From: Heliocidaris tuberculata
Lineage: Eukaryota; Echinodermata; Echinoidea; Camarodonta; Echinometridae
Assembly (NCBI GenBank): GCA_025618425.1
Contig: CM046851.1
Coordinates: forward strand, 3,887,024-3,951,023
Length of the DNA stretch: 64,000 bases
Reading direction: 5' to 3'
Shown here: in pieces, positions 45,446 through 56,202 of the stretch
Numbering within the stretch: the stretch's first letter is position 1
Layout: each line of letters starts with the position of its first letter
The notes under the pieces: model-generated
Databases searched by the model: none
What the model saw: only the letters and a program-made list of their open reading frames with translations
What the model was told of the DNA's origin: nothing
Position numbers and translations under genes: made by a program

Positions 45446-46206
45446 GAACTGAATTTGACGATCCGGGACCTCAGCTACAGGAAGAGAATAATATAATTTT
45501 TTTTTATATTCCATTTCTAATTTTATTTCAATTTATTTTCAAAATTTAGTGGTGGTACGGCTTAATTTGTGCAGTTTCCTCAAATCTAAAGGTGATGGCC
45601 CGTAATGTGATTACATTTTGAAAGGAACTCTTGAAGCAACTGGGAAGGTTGATTATGTATTATCATTGGTGTAAAATGTGATGTTTTATAATCATCAAAA
45701 TGATAAGTAACCGACTTAATCTTGCTGAAAGTTGCATGCACTTTAAATAAAAAAAAATGGGTATATGGGACTACACACCCATGTAGCATGAAAATTTAAT
45801 CCAAACTTTTCAGCTTTTCTTGTCATATTTCGAATATGAGGGCATCTGAATTTGAAGAAAAATTATTTTCAGGGGACGTTTATGATATTCTTCCAATCTG
45901 ACTGAAATTTCCACAAACATATATATCTTTCACAAATTTTTTTATACAGTACATATGAAAATTAAGAACAGGAACATAAACAATTAACAAATATATGAAC
46001 TGAAACATAGATATAACAGAATATCACTCAATGGACTTGGTTATGGTTTACATTGATAAAGCGATAATTGGTATAATGTAAACATTGTAATTATAAAGGA
46101 AAACATAAATGGAGGAGAGAAAAAAAAGCTGACAAATTTTTGGCACCTTTACCAAAAATTCACCTTCTCTTTAAGAAAGTGATATATTGCATCCGATGAA
46201 AATTGA
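45446..46206. other. Non-coding, nothing recognised
   Basis: AT-rich; no supported feature. Confidence 0.5.
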
Positions 46207-46208
46207 CT

Positions 46209-46265
<57 letters not shown>
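46209..46265. repeat. (GA)n microsatellite followed by G tract
   Basis: Perfect GA dinucleotide run passing directly into a poly-G run. Confidence 0.92.
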
Positions 46266-46266
<1 letters not shown>

Positions 46267-46875
46267 ATCCCTAGATGTATGGTTCCACTATGGATACCGC
46301 ACTCGTCCTTGCATGTAGCAAGAGAGTTAATTAGAATAAGTTCATTGATGATCGACTTCAGTTCACTGTACTAATCATGTAGGAGAATTGTTCAGATGGC
46401 TACGGAAATCATTCACTGCACGATCTGATGATTTTCAGTTTGACCTGAATATCGTTTATAAGGGATCTAGATCATGGAGCGATTTGCATGTTTTTGTAAT
46501 CTAGTCAACACAAACATTGGCTCTAAGAAATATGATTTATATGTTTATCTTCCAAACTTTATGAGACTTGACACAATGTACATAATGTAGTACAAATATT
46601 AGATTAAATTATGCTTTCACGTAATATTTAGAGAAATCATTGTTCGAGCTTCCAAAATTGCAGAATACAACTGATTATATTCTCTTCGTTTCTACTTTCT
46701 AGCACTGATTGATTTAAATGGTTGTCAAGATATTGGGATTTAAATGTAATTTTCAGTTCTACCGAGTCACACTTTAACTTATATTATTCCACGGCTCATA
46801 AAAAGCATTGACATTTGGCATCTTCAAGAACTGCATGATTCTACTTCTAGCTGATGAAAATTGATGAGACTAAAT

Positions 46876-47049
46876 GGCCCAAATTCACGAAAGAGGTTTA
46901 TCTTAAACCATGGTTTAAACTAGGGTTCAAACCTCCGCCGTGGACTTAAATAAGCGTTAATCCTCCCATTGGACATGAGGACATGCGCGCACTACCCTTA
47001 TAGAAGTTTAAACCATGGGTAAGATAAACCTCTTTCGTGAATTCGGACC
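46876..47049. mobile_element. MITE with about 40-bp ends, AAT flanks
   Basis: GGCCCAAATTCACGAAAGAG at the left is inverted at the right as CTCTTTCGTGAATTCGGACC. Pairing continues through GTTTATCTTA and ACCATGGTTTAAAC. AAT occurs directly outside both ends (46873-46875 and 47050-47052). The GGCC-beginning ends and AAT flanks resemble the 30877 MITE, although internal sequences differ. 174 bp, non-coding. Confidence 0.8.
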
Positions 47050-47159
47050 AATGAGTCTCGATCATTTCCGAACCAAGATACATCAAAGTAAACTGTTTAA
47101 AATGGGCTAGATGCAAAAGAATATTAGTTCGACTAATAATGAAGTTAGATGATGACATA

Positions 47160-50100
47160 TTACTTCCCTTATAATGTAGAACATGTAATTACATCAAACA
47201 CTTGATGGTGAATGAAAGTTAAGATTATATGCTCTTTTAACGTTTAACTTTCTGAGGTATATATAACCAAGGAGGTCCTAGGCAAGCTTGATAGAACGTC
47301 TTTTAAGGTAGATGAACATTTCACACTTGAATTTCAAAAAATGGTTGTTTGTTCCTCCCTTGAGAACGTCGAAAGGCGTATCCTTAAAGATCATTTCTTT
47401 ATTCCAAAGATATAATGAATAAATGTTTAACTTGATATATTGGTTCAAATGTTTATCAAAATAAAAAATTCCATCGAAAGATTGTTTTTTTCACATAACA
47501 ATTACGCATCAAGAATCCCCCCCAAAAAAAAGAACAACAAAAAACAAACAAACAAACAAACAAAAAACACTTTTCGTCTTCTTCGTTCGCCTCAAAATCA
47601 AATTTTGAGACGCACGCATGAGAAATTACTTTGAGTCACGCTTATTATTCTTGATGAATTTTTTTTCTCATGGCCTCAAAATGTGACCTTTCACCGGGTC
47701 ATCATCGATTAGGGTAATCCAGTCCATCAAAACCTGTCTTTTTTCTGACTTCATACAAAAGTAGGTTCCCTTATTTAGGAATGATGGCTGATGGGAGGGG
47801 AATGTCACATTTCATTGTTCAAGATATTGATATTGATGTCATTGAAGTTCTAACCAGTGGATTTCGCAAACTATTTTCGACAAGATTAATTGAAATATGT
47901 CAAATCTTAGAAGTGAAAGCAAGTGACAGGGTCAATGAACTGTCGGATCTGCTTTCCTTATGATTATTTCTTTTCTTATAAGCAATAAGTACAATATATG
48001 GATATCTATCCATGACGTAGATGATTTGTTGAATTCCTAATAGATTTCGATATTACTTCAGTCTGTTCTATTTATTGAAAAGGACAGGATACCTTTTAAG
48101 TTCATCTTGCTTCACTGAGAATACACCAGCACCATCATACGGCATAAAAATAACCTTATCAAAATTCATTGTCATGCGTGTATATCTCACATTATGTAGT
48201 GCGATGCATATAGGTTACCGGAGCTTATAAATAAATTCATAAACGACAAAAATCAATAAAAGAGTTTACTTGGTGAACTGAAAACAGGAGCTTCACTTGA
48301 GGGTGGGGAAAGGGAGGGGAGGGGCGATTATAATGCCCTAGCACATGCCCACTCAAAAATCCTGACATAAAATCCCCAACTCTTTTATGCTACTGTTTGC
48401 ACCTTCATTTATAGCTTGGGTTTCGGGGGATATAACATTAGGATCTCTGTCTTCTAATTTCAAAATCTTAGGATATCTTTTTAATTATTTTTGTTCTTGC
48501 TCTTTGACTGTTTATGGCGTATCCCTAATGTCATTGCCGAATTAATGTGTTCAATCGCATAGTAAATCAAACCATTATTGATTATAGGTTATGGTTAACC
48601 AATCTTTATTGCAGACATACCGGTATAAATTCCACAGGAGGAGTTTACACCTAACATACTTCCTTAAAAATAAAGCTCTACATTTTCACATTATGATAAC
48701 AACATGTTAAAAATAACAAATTTTTATTACGTTTTCAAGATTGCAGGAAAATCAATTGCTTGACATTTAGTTTATTTGAATCCATGACTGCAAAATGAAT
48801 AATATGATATATTGTTGTGCAACATACTTCACCAGAATACAAACTATGACAAATAAGATAACCCTAAAGTACTTTCTAAACCATTTACATTAGAATGATG
48901 AAGATGAGATGAATTATGTGAGTTTGTTTTGCACTTTACCCCGGACTGAAGTCACATTTTGCATACCATCTCATGGATGCTTTCCTTGGAATAAACAAGT
49001 CGCCCTCGCCTTGTGAAGATTTCAGTAAACAAATTTAGACAAGTCTACTGCTATGAGCGACTATACGTGGTCGGATGTTTCTCTACTTAAAGCACTTCCT
49101 GTTTTGAGTAGCTAAAACACTCGGGACTGTAAGCTAGCGGTTCTTGACTTTACACAGTCTTCATTAAATATACACCCGAAGACCTTATAAAAGTGTAAAG
49201 TCGGTACAATGCAAACAAATATCTACCCGTTAAGTTGAGTGTTTTCCTTAGCAAGCACTCATCGATTTATGATGTGTGAATTTGCTGCATCTGGTGGCGT
49301 GTATTCTAAGTAACCGTTGCCATGGGAACTGAGAGCAACATTAACGACCATCATACTGTACTTCTCTTGGACTTCTAGTCACCTTTCATATTGAATGTGA
49401 CGCTAAAAGGAAAATGTTGAGGGAGAACAAAACATCAGCAAAAAAAGTCTTATTTCGTAACCAAGTAAGAGTTTAGTTCAGTGAAATGTTATACCATAGT
49501 TGGCCTACTTGTTGTTTCTTTGCTATTTAAAGAGCGCAGTGTGACTCACTGAATGGAGCAATTGACCTGAAAATGAGGGGGGGGGGGGTTGTACCCAAAG
49601 CCACTCTCCCAATGTACTCGATGAGCTTCCTTCAGTTAGAACTGAGATAAACAATCAATTAATGCATATATTTTGTTGGGCATTGCTAACTTGGTTTAAA
49701 CAAGGGACTCGAGTTGTTGAGGATTCACATTGAGAATTAAGTATTTGCAGTACATGTGGTTTACATTGCCACCTTCTTGATTGGGACTGAAAGTCATGAT
49801 TGGTAATTTTTTTTTCTTAAAGAGTTTCTTGATTTAAGCCCCACCCCCTAATACTGTCTATCGATATATCGGCAAATCAGTATTCAAAAAGAAAATACCA
49901 TCGTCAGCAAATCAAAGATTTGGGGGCTTTTTTTTTTTTGCTTATTGGAATCTGGTCGGCAAATTCGAAAATGAGATGCTTCTATAAATTGGATCGGCGA
50001 AGGTTTAAGGTTTTCGGCACACTTGTATGCAAATTTGATCTGAGTGCCCCCTCCCCCTTGTATTTGAAATGCTCTGGTGACACCCCTGTTGCAGAAAAAA

Positions 50101-51099
50101 AAGAAAAGAAAAAAAGTCAAGATCGCTCCATTTTTAGGTTGTTTTCTCAAGTCATGCCTTTCCTGACCTGTTGACAAGATTTTTTATTTTGATAAAAGCA
50201 CAGGATTAATGGTGCCAAATTCTTGTAGTCTCACATCTACCCTAACAACAACATTAACAAAAGCATCAACATGTTGAGTCACCACAGACAAGAGAGTGCG
50301 CTATCTCATTTCTAGTTTTCCAATTTACGTTCTTCTTATCGTCTCTTCATGTTTAATGAAGTGTAACGACCACATGAAAAAAATAATTTTTATACCGCTA
50401 GAAAGTGTAAAATTAACCTCAAAGAACTTTACCTGGCATTCTTTATGTCAACAGTTTAGGAATATGAAGGAAATAAAGGATAACATTAAGGTGCTCGCGC
50501 GGAACCGAACTACGAGTTGAGTTCTGCGTACGGGTGCGTCGAGTAGCCTGATCTTTTGTGATTATGGAGAGTGTAATTAAACTCGCAATATCTCGTTATA
50601 GAAGTAATATTTGAAGCCCATATTTTGAATATAGTATAATGACATGGAACCTCTAACATACAGAGCAAAATATTTGTTGGTGATTGGTACCCTTTAAAAC
50701 CATTCACCCAGATTCTATCTGCTGCTACTCTTTTTCACAGACATACCGAGAAAGCCAAGCTTTTATGAAACTACGACTACTTTCAACCTCCTAACCGCAC
50801 TTAACTTTTGATTTTCGGAGTATATCATCTAATCAGGCTTCAAGCTTACACTGACATACCTCTATGTCTTTACGTGATACATTTATAATGTTTTCATTTG
50901 TTTGAATTATACTTGTTTATTCAAAGAGAATAAACCGTGTAGTGATAACCCATGTATTTCAAATAAGATAAATAAGATAAATAAACATAACGAATGAATA
51001 CACAAAATAGTGAATAACTATTATCTCTTTCTTTGTATAGGTGCCATATCTATTGACTGACGATAATATTGTTGTACAACCCTATATTTCTTTAGGGGA
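47160..51099. other. Non-coding, nothing firmly recognised
   Basis: About 3.9 kb of AT-rich DNA with short motif-free frames, a poly-G run at 49579-49588 and an A-rich tract around 50095. CAGGGGTGTCACCAGAGC on the minus strand near 50090 looks like a hAT-type end, but no partner was found. Confidence 0.45.
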
Positions 51100-51321
51100 A
51101 GCCTCGCTAGTAATAAGGACCGCTATCCATAACGCGTGACTAAATGAATAGCGGTTTTCTATGAATAGCGGTCCTTCTAAATAGCGAGCAAACCATAGAA
51201 ATTCATAAGGACCTCCATTCATAAGGACCACTATTCATAACTATTCATAAGGACCGCTATTTATAACGCGTGTTAAATGAATAGCGGTTTTCTATGAATA
51301 GCGGTCCTTATGAATAACGAG
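51100..51321. mobile_element. Palindromic element made of two hairpin units
   Basis: Two copies (51115-51176 and 51249-51309) of a unit that starts AAGGACCGCTAT and ends ATAGCGGTCCTT, with ATAACGCGTG inside. Each is itself an inverted repeat. The whole block is bounded by GCCTCGCTAGTAATAAGGAC on the left and the complementary GTCCTTATGAATAACGAGC on the right. Between the units lie ATTCATAAGGACC half copies. No coding capacity. Confidence 0.75.
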
Positions 51322-51329
51322 CTGACCCG

Positions 51330-53095
51330 TTTCTTTATAACCTTCTCTATATTAGCATCACTCCCTGGTCTTTCACTCTCTAACACTTCTAACCATTTTT
51401 TGCAGACTATTCATCCACAGTATTCCAGTACTCCTCTATATTTTTCGGTTAATGAACGAATGAATGAGAGAATGAACAAATAGACAACAGAATTCATACA
51501 TAGATAATTAAACCAATATAATAATATTCTGATAAACAAAAAATACAGAAACAGATAGAAAAACAGGGAAACTATAGATAGGTTAGGCAAAGTCCTACTC
51601 CATTTACTCGTATATTTTGTTCCTCATGGTTAAAGTAAGACAACTTTTTTTGTCAGCGGGTGGGATCTAAAATATGTGAGACTTTGGTTTGACATTCGCC
51701 CACAGAGATTTATTTATTTTGAGTTCACAAATAAGTTAATTGCTTTGACAACCCTCCCCTAGGATATTTCAATAACGCCCAAACCCTCCAATGCGTTTCG
51801 TTAATTTCTAACATATACTTAGGCAAGTCCAAACCTGTCATAATCCTAAATAAAGCAGATATATTTTGATTTCATTATCCAGATTGTTCAGAACTAATAA
51901 ACACCCCATAAACTAGGCCATATCTAGATTACATTAATCCCTTCAAGACATTCTAGTACCCATCAGAGAGTGACCAGAATAGAACGCATAAACCGATATA
52001 TTTAGGATCTAGGTATATTAAACGAATTGGGTCACTGGTCACTCCAAAGCAATTTATAGCGTCAACTAAAAGCATTAACAGATCGATGGAAATACAAGTA
52101 TAAGCAGCTTACACAATGTAAGATCATTATTCAATCACAAGACGACTATTTTCTAGCTCTCTTTAATACGTATGTTTTTTTTATACGAGCCCCAAAATAA
52201 TACGGTTTAATTAATTTTCCCGACTCTACGTGATTCATAAATCAATGCAGCAATGTTAAAGATATGTATTTGGTTGACACATTGGGACGAGAAAGTTTTA
52301 TAGTCGTGAAAGTATTTGAATTGTTTGTCGACTTGGCTTAGAACGTAACAAAAGTGGGGGAAGGGGGGGGGGGGTGGAAGATGTTAAATCTTTGAAAGTT
52401 TTAAGAAAAATAAACAGCGTTTATATTTGCCAAAGTCAAATAGTAGTTCTGAGAGTATACATTATAATATTCTCACCATTTCAGTATACCCCCCCCCTGT
52501 ACCAGCCCGGAGAGATTCCAAGATTAAATGGTAACCGTATATGATTTCTTACTTCGCCTACTATTGTTCTTTATTTTGTATACATACATGGATCCGTCAT
52601 GGATTCCAATATAGGTATGCGGTCTGTCATTGATTGATATTTCCTGTCGTCTGCGGCTAACCGCCAAAACCATCAGCTCGTGTCAGCAGTCAATCTGTTA
52701 CACAGCGCCAAACATTACCATGGAGTAAGAAACCATGTATTTATTTCTAACGTCTTCTTTTTTTAAGTTAAAATCACAAACAACTTGTTTTTATCATTTA
52801 ATCGTGTTAACCAAGTCCTGCCTGCATATGAAACGTTACAAAGAACATTTGACCTTACTTGGGGATAATTATTTAAATCAATATAACGATGTTAACAAAT
52901 TTTCGATTATTTTTCTTTATCTAATGAAGTCAAGAAATAGATTTGTATCATTGGCGTGGAAAAAAAACGATGCAAGTTATTGATTTTTCAAGAGATTTAC
53001 CCTTACGATGTCAGGAACTCCTAACTCACACTGTTTTAACGCGCGTCGACAGCACCGTTTGTGTATCAGACATAATTCAAATCAAGCTTGATGAT
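51330..53095. other. Non-coding, nothing recognised
   Basis: AT-rich with a poly-G run near 52362-52373. The frame at 52735-52983 has no recognisable motif. Confidence 0.5.
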
Positions 53096-53099
53096 TAAC

Positions 53100-53270
53100 T
53101 GAATTGAATTGAATTTAAATGGTTTATTTAATACAATTTCTTCTCAGGCAAAGGCTTAATTGTGAAATCTTTTACAAACAATTTACAGCAATAGAATACA
53201 GGATACAGAATAGATACTAAACACAATCATAACTATACAAATGACCTTAAAACAAGTTGGATACAAGTTC
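53100..53270 (-). mobile_element. Possible LINE 3' end, minus orientation
   Basis: Starts with repeated TGAATTGAATT and continues ATGGTTTATTTAATACAATT, in the style of the 3' terminal region of a minus-strand LINE. No coding part follows, so it would be a short truncated copy. Tentative. Confidence 0.35.
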
Positions 53271-53673
53271 ATGTATATGAGTGGTGTGTAAAAAAAAAAA
53301 TAATAATAAAAATTGACCGGTTACTGTAAAACTATCTAATGTGGAATTTGGGAAAGTTTTGAATAGCGACATAGTATACAGGTAAGGAGGGGAAAAGTTA
53401 CTTCCTAAATATATCAAAATACTGGGTTTACGGTATGTTATGACATATCATTTCGTTCATGGTAATTATAGGAACTATTACAAAATTTGTAATCACTAGC
53501 CAAAACCTATGAAAAAAAAGTCAAAAATTTGTGGAAAGGAATGATTACTGGTTTGAGCTTGACGTTGGAAGGTCGACTATCATTAAATAAAATGGCTTCT
53601 AGTATTCAAACATAAGGCCTGTGAATCGCCTTGGGGATCGCCCTAAAAAGTCAGAGTCCGTTGTGTAATTAGC

Positions 53674-54659
53674 AAGGGTTACACCGGAACCGAATCAGCT
53701 GCGAATACACCCGAATTTTCGAATTCGGGTGGATTCGGGAGCATTCTGTTCTCCCTCCCCGAATGGGCAAAAATTCGGGAGGTATTCTGAAACATTCGTG
53801 GAGGGATTCGGCTTGTTTTGAAATGTTCAAAACCATCCGAATACGCTAAAAAATGGTCCCGAATGTGGCCCCGACAAATTTCATTCGGGCCATATTCGGG
53901 ACATATTCGGATGGAATTCGGCCGGATTCGGTTGGATTCGGGGAGGCATTCGGGGCATTCTAGGCAGATTCGGGCTTCGACCCGAATCATCTAGCCAAAT
54001 AGACCCGAATAACACGAATAGAGCCGAATCTGCCCAGAATGCCCCGAATAGCTCCCAGAATCCATCCGAATCGCCATCCGAATACAGAGCAGAATACAGG
54101 CGAATAAGCCGAATAGGCCAGAATACAACCGAATAGCAGACGAATAGGTCCGAATGAGGGGGCCAGAATAACCCGAATAGCCTCGCACACCCATATATTA
54201 TACCTCCGAAAAAATCATGTTTTTTGAATTCGGCTATAATTCGGGTCCAAATTTGACCAAAATCCAACGATTCTATGGCGAATTCGGGTAATTCGGTGGC
54301 GTATTCGGCGCATTCGGCCATATTCGTCCCGATTCGGGTCGACATTCGGGTCATTATTCGGGTGTAATCGGGGAATTCGGGCCATATTGGGCTCAATTCT
54401 GGTCACATTTGGCTCGATTCTGGCCTCTATTCGGATTGCCATTCGACTTTATTCGGGATGCCCAAAATCGATTCGGGTCAATTCTTGGCGATTCTGCTTG
54501 ATTCGGGACCTATTCGGGACCTATTCGTCTCTGATTAGGGGAGCTCCCCGAATCAGAGACGAATAAGTTCCGAATCAACCGAATCCATCCGATTCAGGCC
54601 ATATTCGGGCAGAATCGGTCCGAATTTATTCGGGAGAATTCGGTTCTGGTGTAACCCTT
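53674..54659. mobile_element. 1-kb inverted-repeat element packed with CCGAATA/ATTCGGG modules
   Basis: AAGGGTTACACCGGAACCGA at the left is matched on the minus strand by AAGGGTTACACCAGAACCGA at the right. The interior is built almost wholly from degenerate copies of CCGAATa in blocks of alternating strand: ATTCGGG (53690-53980), CCGAATA (53985-54180), ATTCGGG (54230-54535), CCGAAT (54545-54600), ATTCGG (54605-54650). A perfect hairpin lies around GGGGAGCTCCCC at 54538-54549. A short non-array core (54186-54225) contains a TATATTATA stretch. No clear target duplication. Long minus-strand frames here are module artefacts. Confidence 0.85.
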
Positions 54660-54944
54660 CAGAAGCAGAAAATAATAAATAGGTGTAATGTTTAATATCA
54701 GCAAATATCAGAAGGTAAGGCAGAATGAATTCCATTCGTGTTTGATTAGATGTGCTCGCATTTCTTCTTTTTAGCTTACATGATTTCTTTATTTGATTTT
54801 TATTTCAATTTTTATCTTTAGCTGTCGTAATGAAACGTCCTGATGGTCGTTTACGTCTGACTTTATCTTTGTTTGGCAAACGATTCCTTGTCGATTATTT
54901 GTTGTCTCGTTTTCGACCATCATTTACATCAGAATCTCCCCTAC

Positions 54945-55160
54945 TCTCTCCCCCCTCTCTCTCTCCCGCTCTCTCTCTCTCTCTCATTCTCTCTCCCTCT
55001 CTCTTCCTCTCTCCCCCTCTCATTCTCTCTCCCCTCTCTCTCCCTTCTCTCTCTCCCCCTCTCTTTTTCATTCTCTTCCCCCTCTATCTCTATTTCACTC
55101 TCTCCCTTTGCTTCTATTCTTTCTCTCCCTTCATCTCCCTCTCACTTTCTCTTTTTTCTC
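54945..55160. repeat. (CT)n-rich microsatellite
   Basis: Interrupted CT array; the two serine-leucine-rich open frames across it are repeat artefacts. Confidence 0.92.
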
Positions 55161-55239
55161 ACCTACTGTATGTATCTTTATTTCCAATCATATCTCTTAA
55201 AATTCATTATGCTCTGTGCTAGCTCTTTCTCTATTTAAT

Positions 55240-55955
55240 TTTCATAAATAAAACAAAGAATGCAAAGTAGGGGTTTTCAGGGGTGTCGGTTTTTCCTCTT
55301 GCCTCCACTAATGGTGTTGCCTAGGCGACCACATTGTGGTTTCCATTTATCGTTCTAGAATGCTAGAATATGGATTTAAAAAAAATGACTAAGGTCGACT
55401 CAAACTACATGAAATATTTATACTACTGACTCATTAGGAAAACGATACAGGAACACTAGCAATCATGTCTGCCTTAAAAAGAAGGTTGAGTTCTTGGAAA
55501 GATGAGAGATAATTTGTGAGCCTCCTCATTACTTTTATCATGTTTATGTAAGTTTTGAGGAACATCATAGTAGAAAGATCCCCTGAAAAGGATTGCTTTT
55601 CAAATGCCCTCATATTTGAAATAAGAGCAGAAATAGGTGAAGTGTTCAGGCCAAACATTCATGCCTCATGTTTGTGTAGTCTCATAAACCCATTTCTTTG
55701 TGCAGTGCATGTGCTCTTCAGCAAAACTAGTTCAATTTCTTATCTTTTTGATGATTTCAAAACTTCACAACAGTTTCGATTACAATGCAATAGCATGACC
55801 AGAAATCAACTTTATCTTTAATGTTCCCTTGATATTTTGATATGTAATATTTAGCATCTAAAAATGCATTTTAATGTAAGGCTTTGAACTGAAATACGTC
55901 TCAAAGTTTGGAGCAGCGTACTGAGTGCCTGAGCAGGCGCATACCGGCGCCATGA
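55240..55955. other. Non-coding, nothing recognised
   Basis: Short frames on both strands at 55434-55821 overlap and lack motifs. Confidence 0.5.
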
Positions 55956-55959
55956 TTGA

Positions 55960-56138
55960 TTTTATTTATTTGAATATGGAATAAAAAACCTGCCTTCAGC
56001 CGCAAGGATGTTTTCAGCAAGGCCGTACATATTTAACACAATAATTAGAGAAAAGTAACAATAACAACAACAACAAATATTTACAAAAATTTACAAATTA
56101 CAAAAATAAAAACAAAATTTGCAATTGAAACAGAGAAT

Positions 56139-56202
<64 letters not shown>

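Noticed and set aside
50070..50100. hAT-type terminus CAGGGGTGTCACCAGAGC on the minus strand
   Set aside because: No matching opposite end or 8-bp duplication could be found within the surrounding few hundred bases.
53679..54442. Minus-strand frames up to 171 codons rich in Arg, Ile, Pro and Asn
   Set aside because: They arise from the CCGAATA/ATTCGGG module array of the 53674-54659 element, and several frames are open at once.
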